Assembly (NCBI GenBank): GCA_029721435.1
Contig: CM056583.1
Location: 70,116,120 to 70,180,119 of the forward strand
From: Gymnothorax reevesii
Taxonomy: Eukaryota; Chordata; Actinopteri; Anguilliformes; Muraenidae
Length of the DNA stretch: 64,000 nt
Reading direction: 5' to 3'
Numbering within the stretch: position 1 is the stretch's first letter; each line of letters begins with the position of its first letter. The notes below the pieces were generated by a model, which was not told the origin of the DNA, did no database searches, and saw nothing but the letters and a program-made list of their open reading frames with translations. The position numbers and the translations under genes were made by a program. This document shows, piece by piece, positions 33,401-45,400 of this stretch.

Positions 33401-36400
33401 GGACGGTCGTGAATACTATGTCCCCCGCCGCGCGGAACGCGCGAAGCGGGGGACATAGTATTCACGACCGTCCGTACGTCCCGAAACCTTGTCTGCGCGA
33501 TATCTCAAGAAGTAAGCATCGGATTTTTTTCAAATTTGGTGTCAACATGTATTAGGGTAATGTCCCGGCGCCAGTCGAATTTGGTGACCTTCGCGACATT
33601 TTCAAGGTCACACCGAGGTATGATAGATTCTGACACTGAAATGCTTGTCTGCGCGATATCTCAAGAAGGAAGCCTCGGATTCTTTTCAAATTTCGTGTCA
33701 ACATGTATTAGGGTAATGTCCCGGCGCCAGTCGAATTTGGTGACCTTCGCGACATTTTCAAGGTCACACCGAGGTATGATAGATTCTGACACTGAAATGC
33801 TTGTCTGCGCGATATCTCAAGAAGGAAGCCTCGGATTCTTTTCAAATTTCGTGTCAACATGTATTAGGGTAATGTCCCGGCGCCAGTCGAATTTGGTGAC
33901 CTTCGCGACATTTTCAAGGTCACACCGAGGTATGATAGATTCTGACACTGAAATGCTTGTCTGCGCGATATCTCAAGAAGTAAGCATCGGATTTTTTTAA
34001 AATTTGGTGTCAACATGTATTAGGGTAATGTCCCGGCGCCAGTCGAATTTGGTGACCTTCGCGACATTTTCAAGGTCACACCGAGGTATGATAGATTCTG
34101 ACACTGAAATGCTTGTCTGCGCGATATCTCAAGAAGGAAGCCTCGGATTGATTTCATATCTGGTGGCAACATTCATTAGCGGGGGACATAGTATTCACGA
34201 CCGTCCGTACGTCCGTCCGTACGTCCCGAATCCTTGTCAGCGCGATATCTCAAGAACGAATTGTCGGATTTTCTTCAAATTTGATGTCAACATGTATGAT
34301 GATGATGCCCCGGCGCCAGTCGATTTTGGTGACCTTCGCACCATTATCAAGGTCACACCGAGAGATTGTCGATTTTCACACTTTTGGCCTTGTCAGCGCG
34401 ATATCTCAAGAACGAATTGTCAGATTTTCTTCAAATTTCATGTCAACATGTATGATGGTGAGGCCCCGGCGCCAGTCGATTTTGGTGACCTTCGCACCAT
34501 TCTCAAGGTCACACCGAGAGATTGTGCATTTTCACACAGATAGCCTTGTCAGCGAGATATCTCAAGAACGAATCGACGGATTTACTTCAAATTCCATGTT
34601 AACATATATTGGGGTGATACCCCGGCGCCAGTCCATTTCGGTGACCTTCGCACCATTCTCAAGGTCACACCGAGAGATTGTGAATTTTCACACTGATAGC
34701 CTTGTCAGCGACATATCTCAAGAACGAATCGACGGATTTACTTCAAATTCCATGTTAACATATATTGGGGTGATACCCCGGCGCCAGTTCATTTCGGTGA
34801 CCTTCGCGCCATCCTCAAGGTCACACTGAGAAATTGTTCATTTTGACACAATTTCACATTTTGTGGCGGGGGACAAAGACACGTTGGTGTCAAATACTTG
34901 TTTATTTTTGATTCCCTTTTCTATTGCATTCAGAAAGCTGTGCTATTACCTGCCAATGAATTATTCTGATCTTCGGGAAACTTGTAAATCAAGGAAAATA
35001 CTTGAAAATGGGTAAAGATCTTCAGTTTAAAGGGATTTTTATGCCTTCACGATTTTCAACTCGGCTGCTGCCACTGGTGTCCCTTACTGATCTCTATCTG
35101 ACCTCAAATCCCTTTGCATAATTTTTAACTGGGAAATGTTTTCGTATTCTTATTGTCGTTTTTTTTTTTTCATTTTTTTGTGAATGCATGCATCTGATCC
35201 AGGAAGTCAGATTGTGTATAGTTCAGGGTATTTTGCAATGTTCCCTAATTTTATGAATAGATAAAGATTATACTTTTCCATGTAGAGTGATTTTTTTATT
35301 TATTTATTTTTTTTTTTTTGTGAATGTTTTGCTCCAGTTCTATTAGATTTAATGTCTGAACTGTCCTGTCTGGTTGCACAATGCAGGGAAGGACAGAGAC
35401 CCCCTGAAAAGGAGGAATCGGCCTGTGAATCCAGCTCTGCCTCTCCTGAAAGGCCAAAGGGTGCTGCTGCCAGAGGGCAGACCAGGCAGCAGGCTGGTGC
35501 TGGGAAAAGAGCCAAAGTTAGACCCAACCTGGCTGCGGCTCAGAGGAACGCCCGGCGAGGAAAGTCTAAACTGGTGACCCTGCGGGCGTCTCTGCCAGAC
35601 GACGAGGAAGATGAGCCGGATGAGGCCCATCAAGAGGAGGAGGAATTTGGCTATAACGTAAACCCCGAGGAGCAGAACCAGATGCCTGCCTTCGTCCCCG
35701 TCAGCTTGCGATCCCCGCAGCCCGTGCCAATGGATATCGAGGAGACCGTTGAAGAGGTGAGAACTGGTTATCCTCCCTCAAAATGCAAAGAAGCAAAGAT
35801 TGAGGTCTAATGCCGCTTTCACACCGGATGCGAATACAAAACGCAAGTATTGGCGTCTTTGCATTGACTTTGAATGTAATTTGTCGAGCGAAAAATTAGT
35901 TTCGCATCCGCTTTGCAAGCAGCTCATTTTAACTTGTGTTCTTGCATTTTGTGTGGAGTGTGTAAGAAAAAATAAACACTTGTAAATTCCATCGTTTTTG
36001 ATGCTGTTGGTGTTTTTTTGGAGCAGTAATTGTGTTTTGGGATTTAATTTTCGCTCATATGCATTTTTTCATTCATCTGTTGCATATTCTTCATTCATTG
36101 ACTGCATGTCCATGCACTTCCTACCCCGCTTTATTCAGTTCTTCTTTTTATTTAGGCTTACTGGCCCTATGGGCCGATAAGCTATCGTCGTGGTGTGGCG
36201 TCCGTCGTCCGGAACCTTTTTTATTTTTGGCCTGATGAATTTTTGTGTAAATTTGCAATAACATTCTACTAGACCATATCTCTAGTCGTTTTTCTTGGAT
36301 TTTTGATTGAATCATTTTTGTCTGTTTTATGGGCCCTTAAAGATTTGGCCACAATGTTAAAGATAGGACTGAGAAATTAAAAAAAAAATAAATAAAAAAT

Positions 36401-39400
36401 TTCTCAAAAACTGCGTGATAAATTTTTTTCTAAATCAGCCAATCAGCTTACCTTGGTGCCGTCAATGTACAGTGCGTGCGCCATTTTGATTGAATCGATG
36501 GAAGTGGGTCTTTTGCGGGCGCTGTACTTTATGAATATGCAAGATGGCCTTTGGAGGCCAAATGGTTGCAGATAGAGATTAAGTTTGTATTACTGACATA
36601 TAGGAAGTAATATATGGCCTATATTTTCGCTGTGACCTCAGATGAGCTTGAAAGGCCCAACTTGAGGTCAAGCAAAATGTTACAATTTTGAAAGGTTTCT
36701 AGTCTTGAAAATATTGAAGATTGGGAACATATCTGCATTGAACACATATAGGAAGTCATGTATGAACTTTCAATTGGCGGCCTTGAACTTGACCTTTGGC
36801 GACCTTCGGAGGTCAAACTTCACGTAGTGAAATTTCCATGACTTCTGTCATCAAGCTATTACAGGTAGAACTTAAGTTTGTATTGCAGGCGTATAGGAAG
36901 TCATGTATGAAGTTTCATTTGTTGGCATTGAACTTGACCTTCAGTGACTTCGAATGCCCAAACTTCACAGTGAAATTTCAGCAAAATGGTTACAGATAGT
37001 TTCGGTTTTTATTGGAGATGTATAGGAAGTCATACATGAACTTCTATTTGGTGGCCTTGAATTTGACCTTCAGTGACCTTTGAAGGTCAGACTTCACATG
37101 ACAAAATTTCAATGACTTTTACCACCAAAACTATTACAGATGGAGCTTAGGTTTGTATTTTGGCCATGTAGGAAGTCATGTATGAAGTTTCATTGGGTGA
37201 CCTTGAACTTGACCTTCAGTGACCTTGAATGGCCGAACTGTGCAGTGAATATTCAATGACTTATATCAGCAAAATAGTCACAGATTGAGCGTAGGTTTGT
37301 ATTAGAGAAGTATAGCAAGTCATGTATGAACTTTCAATTGGTGACCTTCATATTGACCCTCAAAGGTCTAACTTGACCTAGAGAAAATTCAATGACTTCT
37401 ATCACTGAAAAGGTCACAGATGGAGCCTAGGTTTCTGTTACTGACATAGGAAGTCACATATGAACTTTCATTTGGTGACATTCAGCTTGACTCTTGATGA
37501 CATTCGAAGGTCAAACTTGACATAATACAAATTCAATGACTTGTCTTGCCAAAATGGTCACAGATGGCGCCTAAGTTTGCGTTACTGACATCTAGGAAGT
37601 CACACATGATCTTTTATTTGGTGACATTCAACTTGACTGTCCATGACCTTTGAGGGTCAAACGCCACAGTAAAATTACAATGACTTGTACCACCAAAATG
37701 GTCACTGATTGAGCCAAGGTTTGTTTTGAGACATTTATAAAGTCATATATGAATTCCATTTGCTGACCACAACTTGACATTCTGTGACCTTTAATTTCAC
37801 AATTGACATATTTAATACATATTGACATATTTTAATGACTTGTTTCACCAAAACTACTTCAGAGTTCTTATAAATCTATGTGAACTTTTATTTAGTGACC
37901 TTGACATTGATTTTCATTGATTCCAATGTCACACTTTACGTGAAAGTTTCATAACTTGTACATCGCTGTAAGACTGCTTGCCAGTTAGCTACAGGACCCT
38001 TTGTTATATTTTTAATCATTTTGACCATTTCTCTATTCATAGAGCTTCATGCTTTTTGTAGAGAATAAAGAGAATTAACATCCCTGAGTTTGGAATTTTA
38101 ATTCCTGCAGCAAAAGGCAGGAGCTCTATGAATGCACTGCAGTCCTGCATGTTGGCCTCGTTCCTCTCTTAATTTTCCTCAAACCCCCGTCCTCCATCTT
38201 GTTTTGTTTTCCGTACAGCTTGAGATTTCCATGAACATGTGTGATGTGGTTGACTCAGCGGAGTCTGAGACTGCCCTCTGTGTCCAGGCCGTGTGCTCGG
38301 GGGTTCAGGATGAGCTTGCATTGTCCACTGAGCATCATCTGGACTTGCTGGTTGTAAGTGAATTGTCACCCTGCTGTATGATCCACTTCACCCGCACATC
38401 CCTGCTGAGCCGTTTCTGGGCTCATATTAATTATTCATTCAGTCATTCATTTGTTCATTCATTCATCCTATTGTTTTTTTAACTGCATTTTAAGATAGAT
38501 ACTGAATTTATTTGTTTGCTTTCTCTGCAGGATGTGATTGAGTTCTTGTCCTCAGACAGTGTTGATGGTAAGTTTACTTCGCAGTCATTTCCATGAGGAC
38601 TGTTTAGAAATGGAGCCATTTTTGAATTCCCATTTAGAGCAATTTGAAATGTCGAGTATAGAAAGTAAAGAGCACGTTATTGGTATCATGTATAATTTTT
38701 TTTTTTGCTTGGTAGTTTGGCTGACGCTTTTTGCCAGAATGACCTGCAGTTGATCAGACTAAGAAGCCAGTCCAGCACCTACACTGAAGCAGTAAAGCTG
38801 CGAATGCCTTATTGTTTTTGCTGTGATTTTTATGACTTAGTTATTTTTCTCACCTAAAGGTGTGTGCATAGAAAGAAATACATGTGCTAGAGCTTCTACT
38901 CAGGTCAGAAAAATTACCCCGACTAGCCATGAAGTTTGCACTAAAGCAAGCCAGGGCAAGTTCTAGCGTATAACTTTTGAAGCGTTTGGCCTGGATTCAA
39001 AATTTATTTTTTCCCTGCCTTCTGCCGAAGGAAGCCTCTTGGATCAAAATGCTGCGCCATGTTAGATTTTACATCATTTTGAATTTTTTGTAAAATCTCT
39101 GCCTCTTCCAAGACTGTTTGTCTGATGTGTACAATATTTAGTGCACAGCATCTTTAGACTAGTATCTGAAAATTCTGCCTACTGAGTTTGATGCGAATTT
39201 GTCAAGTGGTGCTTTCGCAAACAGGTGGTCATGACCCTTGTCCAGTCAAGTTCCGATTTTGCATGATGTGTTTTTTACAAACGTCCTAACAATGTGCGAA
39301 AGGAAAAGGTGATTGCACAGAGATTATGGCCATTATTGCACGGGTGTGAATTGAAAATTTTCAAAAAATCATACAGTCTGCGTCTTTATTGCTTTAAAAT

Positions 39401-42400
39401 TCGTTATTGTCTTGTATTACTTGGACACTGTTAATTACCCCTTACATGAATATTTCTATTTTAGTATTTATCCATTTTTGTTCACCTACTATACATTTCA
39501 TGTCGCTTTTGTCTTGAGGGTGGCTTTCAGGTTGGTATGTCTTGTTTAATAAACTAACCGCTGAGAGAAGGACTACTGTAACTGGCTGCACTTGTGCACT
39601 GTGCAGGGTCTGAAGAGAGCTATAATGAGGCAGCCAGGACCCTGCTGACCATAAGAAACCCTGAACTTCTTTCACTAGCTGCACCTGCGTACAATAGAGG
39701 TAAGGGTGATGACCTCTCCTGACCGGAGATGGCGGAAAGGCACAAGGTCTTGTGTGTGCTTGAACGGAAAGATAATGTTTGCCTTTGTCTCTGGGGCAGA
39801 GGTCGTCATCACTGAGGAACCTCACCATGTCCCGCTGGATGAGATGGAACAAGACGAGAACTTCAAGGCAGGGTCCACTGACCATTTGGAGAGTGGCTCA
39901 GAGCAGCCACAAACGCTGTCGACTAGCGTCCCTGCCCCTGAAATCTCGCTGTCAGCTGCACCGCCTGCGTGCGATAGGGACTCTACATCTGTGACACCGG
40001 TGGAGGAGGTGAAGCCTGAGTCGATGAGGTCAGAAACAGCCTCTCCGAGCTATGAGAGCAGTATTATGGGAGACACTGCTGTATCAGAGGAGTCGCACAT
40101 TCAGGAGAGAGCTGAACCTGCCAGGTTGGTCTCTGCATAGAAGGACCGTTTACTTGGTACCCTTATACTGTTTTCTGGCTGTTAAGTGGCCTTGTGTTTT
40201 ACAGGAATTGGCGTTACGAGTCCTCACATGGAATGCTTTGTGGTATTGGGTTATGTTTTAGCTCTGGAGATGGTAACGATGGAGTCTTGGGTCCAAAACC
40301 GTCCGTGCTGACTGTTCAACCGGGCAGGAGAAGCCGTTTCCCGAAACCAAAACCCAACCTGGCCCGAACAGCCCGGACTTCTCGTTTTACCTCCACACAG
40401 TGCGCAGGCGAGCCAGGTTATTGCTTCTTTTATTGATAGATTTCTGGTTCATTGGCAGCTCTGACTCTTAAATTCAGTTATATTTACTTGTTGAGAAACC
40501 TTTTCAGAACTAGCATTTTTTAATTTTTTATTTTTTGTGTAGAAGGCGCTGCTGCTGCTGGCCCTGTGGAGTTAGAGCCTCTGAAAATGGCACAAGTGGA
40601 GGGGCGAACGATGGACCGTTTCCCCAGCAAAGAAGTCCAAGAAAGGCGGGAAGGCCAGGGATCAGGCCAGACACCAGACTTGTGGTAAGACGTCTCACAA
40701 CAGACTGTGTGCTCCGTACATACAGATGTGCCCAAATTTATTCATACCCTTTTAAAATTTTTTTTTTTTCAAGATATATTTTGACAAATCAAATTTATTG
40801 TTATTTCACAAATGACACAGCAAGTTGGCATAAGGCTGTAAGAAGTATAGCAACATGATTTTTCAAGAAAGACAATACGAAGGTGATGCGAAGGTGTATT
40901 CTTATGGCGTGTATGGGGTTTTTTTTTTTTTTTTTTTTTTCCCAGCTGCAACCCCGGCGGTGTCAAAAGAGCAGGAGAACAAATAATGAATTGCTACAAA
41001 AACATAATTCAAAGTGGTCAGTAGGTTTACTTTCATAAGTGCAGCAAGTACAAGGCTTAACTGCTTTTGCCTGTGGAAAAATACAGCATTGTGATGTACT
41101 CAAGATGTGAAACCATATGCGCACGACTCCGCTGCGTTCGCCACATGTCAAACCCTCAGATGAGAACCTGTATCGTATTGGTATTCATCCGCACCCCAAA
41201 CTCCGCTGAAACCTCTACGGATGGTGATGCCATTTTCTCAGAGAAGTGATTGATCAGCAGGCGGTGCTTTTGCACGCTGTGATCCGAATCTCGAACTAAA
41301 CCTGCTCCAGAGCAGGTTAGCCGTTCAGCTTATGTTGCCGCGGTGATATACCTCGGTAAGAAGTGAGCTGCCTTCGTGGTCCAGAAACCCCAGGGTTAAA
41401 CCTGAAGTTATCGCGATAAGCCCAAATCCAGCTTTTTGGTACAGGCCCCAGGTCATGTGGTAGAGGGAGATGACTTGTATCATGTTCGCTGTTTAATAGC
41501 CTTCTGTTAAACGATGTTGGTTTATTCTTAAACATTTATTCTGTAAATGCGCCGTAGAATGTTTTCTGTGCACGTCCTATTGTGTCATAAAGCTACAAAT
41601 CTGTCAATTCACGTTAAATTATATTTAAAGCGACGCCTTGTTGCTGTATCCTGAAAACGACAGAGCTCACATTCCATGTCTTCTTTCCTTCAATTGGAAT
41701 TGGTTAAGTGTACAGTAATTATTAGTTTGATATTTGGCGTATAGATTTCCCCTCTGTATGCACAGTTAAATGGATTTAGTTTGAATGGATATCCCTCCCT
41801 TCCTCTGCAATCAGACAGTCTCTTATGTGCGGTGGCGTTTCTTGATTTTCATAGAGACATTATACGCGCTCCAAAAGAAGGGGAAATACGATTTATCTTC
41901 TCTACTGACATCTTGCTTACTGAATGATAATTTTGCTCAATACGTATGAATTTAAAGGACTGATGAACGGGCCTCAAACTGCGGATTAAAAAAAGACTCC
42001 TTTTCCATTTTGACAACTGGAACTCGCAGCCTTTGTATTTAAGCCGTGGCATCTTTCACAGGTGGCATGAAACACTTGAGTGCAGAAGGACATCTACTCA
42101 TTCATTGAGTATAGGATTATAAAAATAATTTCATGCAGGGTTGCATTGTTAACAGAAGAATTTGGTTTTTCCTTTCTGCATTTGTGATAGCATAGCTATC
42201 CTTAAACACACCCGTTACCTGTTACACTCACAATATGAATTTGTTATTTATAACAAAATGTTCAACAAATTTATTTATTCCATGAGAGACGATAAATTAA
42301 TTTGTTAAAATCAATCCAACAAAATGAATTTGTTTAGGAAGTAACAAATTCGTTTTTTTATTAACAAAGTAAAATTATTGCTGTCGTAATGAAATATCGT

Positions 42401-45400
42401 GTTAGAGTAGCAATTGAATAACAAATCTGTTTTGCTTACATGATTGGACCATAAATTATTTTGTTAGGATTTTTGTTAAAAAAAATCTGCACAAACCGAT
42501 TGTACGGCCGATGTTCATGTGGATGAAATAATTTAAATGCGTCTTTTTATTTTTTTTCACAGTGAAGTGGTAATGCAAGAAGGGAACAGTAAGGCGAGTT
42601 TTTAACTAATGCCAATAAGTTGACAAATCAACCAGCTGTTAAAGGCACAAAAACAGACATCAGAGGCAGTGTCCTCATGTTTAATGACCTGGTTTGCGGA
42701 ACATAAAATATGGTGGGATAGGAATGTCATCTGGACACACAAATATCTAGATTGTAGCTAAATATTAAAACTTAAAGAAAGACGACATATGGTATACAGA
42801 GAAAAGATGGCATAGGTTAAAACTCGCCTTCCCGTTGCATTCCTGCTCATTTCAAGATCCTCCACAGTCAGACGACACTGAAATTGGTGCAACATGATCG
42901 ATTTCGATTTCATGATCGAAAATTTGCTGGGGCGGTGCGGAAAAGTAGCAAATCTATTTTAAGACGACTGGACAAAATCTATTTTGTTAAGATTTTTGTT
43001 AGAAACAAATTGGATTCTGTCGCATCAACAAATTAATTTGTTACAAAGGAGTAACAAATTTGTTTTTCTTAAATTTTAAAATAATATTTTGAGTGTATTA
43101 TCAATACATAAGAAAATCAAAAACCTAAATGACACTGTCCAGGAGCCGTATTTTAAATGCGCATGAGACGATAAACCTCAAAACTGGATGTTAGACATTC
43201 GGAAACTCCTTCACTAACAGTGCTGCTTACAGACACCAGTTTCATATGAGACTTATCAGGATACACATGTATACTTGTCACCAGCACTAGGCCTATTACT
43301 TTTTCTACGCACGATATATGTGACTCGTACATTTACGCTGCATCTCATTATTCTTGTGTGCGGCTCGTGTATTTCTTCCGATAATCTTGCGTAGAAATGG
43401 CACTGTCTGCTGGCCTGTAATGGTACTGTATTGTTGACTACCTGCATTTCAACAACTTCTGCAGTTCTTGTCGATCTTAACGCTATGCATTCCATCTCTG
43501 TAGGAATGTTCTCCGGGAAACTGGCGAAACAACTGCAGACAATAGTATCGCTGCTGTAAAAGAGAAGTGCCCTGAAGATGAGGTGGAAAAGAACCATCAA
43601 GAATCAGTACAAACAGACCAGCAGGTATGATATTAGATCCTACTGGGCCCGGTGACACAGCAACGGAATTACAAAGTGGATGTATTTTGTGTCATAGCAC
43701 CAAAACTAAGTGAGAGAGTTACAATTTCTTTTTTTTTTTTGCTGCAAGCATCAAATTCTGTGTGCCATTTTCAACTACATGAAGGTAAAATGGAACATGC
43801 ATATCACTTATTCTGTTTCTATTTCTTTTTTGCGTACTGTCCTAATTCCTGTGGAATTGAGAGTGTGCATGAGATGTATGCCGTTTTTCCGCTAATATAA
43901 AAGTCCTGGGCAGATTTGATGATCAGGTTTCCGTTATATTGAATTGGCAGGAAGCAGAAAGTATACACCTGGAGGATGATCTCGGTGCCGCAGTCACCTG
44001 CCAGACCGTGAAAAGTAAGTTATCTGGGCGTGCTGATCCACTGTCGTGAAGCTCTCTCCTGCAATGCGACCACTGATCAACTATTGGTGTTCACCTGGGG
44101 ATTGAGTGTTATGGATTGAACACTTGCTGACTTTTAAATAGAGATGAACGAAGGCTGTCTGTTCTCTCCCTCTCCCTTCCTGTGTACATAGACCAGCAGC
44201 CTTCATTGATCCTGTCCTTATTTGAGGTCTCCCCGCCATTACTCGGGGAGCTTGACTCTGCTGCTGATCCTCCGAGCACCATCTCTGCAGAGCTTCTTTC
44301 TCCCCTGGTGTTTGTGGATGAGCAGCTGCAAACGTCGTTCGCTCAGACTGAGCTGCACTGGTGGGCAGAATCCGCTTTGCTACATATTATAACCTAAGGA
44401 GATTGGGTGGAAATGTAATTTATCCTGAGGGACATTTGGTTTGTGGCATTAATGACCGGATAAATTCAATTCAAAAGACTGTTGTACGAAAGCCATTTGG
44501 CCTCCCAAAGTATCTCTGTGAAAAATAATGGGTCTGAAGGGCAATTTCAAATTTTCTCTGCAAATATTTGTTGACTGAAATATCTGTCCTTGGACAGCAT
44601 TTTCGTGCGATTACTGTAGTGACATTGTGCATGCAGAGCTTTTCTAGTCGGGTTAATGTGAGGTTTGTCTTTTAGTTATGACCAGAGGTCCCATCCGCTG
44701 AATGCAGTATCAGTGGAGATGGGAGAGGACCAAGGCCAGGGGTCCCATCCCCTGAATGCAGTATCAGTGGAGATGGAAGCAGAGAAGGGTCCGGGGTCCC
44801 GTACACTGAATGCAGTGTCAGTGGAGATGGAAGCAGAGAAGCGTCCGGGGTCCCGTCCCCTGAATGCAGTGTCAGTGGAGATGGAAGCAGAGAAGGGTCC
44901 GGGGTCCCGTCCCCTGATTGCAGTGTCAGTGGAGAAGGAAGCAGAGAAGGGCCAGGGGTCCCGTCCCCTGAATGCAGTGTCAGTGGAGATGGAAGCAGAG
45001 AAGCGTCCGGGGTCCCGTCCCCTGAATGCGGTGTCAGTGGAGATGGAAGCAGAGAAGCGTCCGGGGTCCCGTCCCCTGAATGCCGTGTCAGTGGAGATGA
45101 AAGCAGAGAAGCGTCCGGGGTCCCGTCCCCTGAATGCCGTGTCAGTGGAGATGGAAGCAGAGAAGCGTCCGGGGTCCTGTCCCCTGAATGCCGTGTCAGT
45201 GGAGATGGAAGCAGAGAAGCGTCCGGGGTCCCGTCCCCTGAATGCGGTGTCAGTGGAGATGGAAGCAGAGAAGCGTCCGGGGTCCCGTCCCCTGAATGCC
45301 GTGTCAGTGGAGATGGAAGCAGAGAAGCGTCCGGGGTCCCGTCCCCTGAATGCCGTGTCAGTGGAGATGGAAGCAGAGAAGCGTCCGGGGTCCCGTCCCC

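Noticed and set aside
33398..33477. Strong hairpin considered as a transcription terminator or microRNA precursor
   Set aside because: It is the head of a dispersed repeat, in a eukaryotic intron; no mature-miRNA-like asymmetry can be judged from sequence.
33536..34829. Three overlapping open frames of 154-182 codons with internal protein repeats
   Set aside because: They lie on the 156-bp array. The period is a multiple of three, so any stop-free monomer frame stays open. No codon bias or domain, and the frame changes between sub-arrays.
33484..34860. Regular 156-bp array considered as a CRISPR array
   Set aside because: No short repeats separated by unique spacers; whole units are alike, and the genome is a vertebrate.
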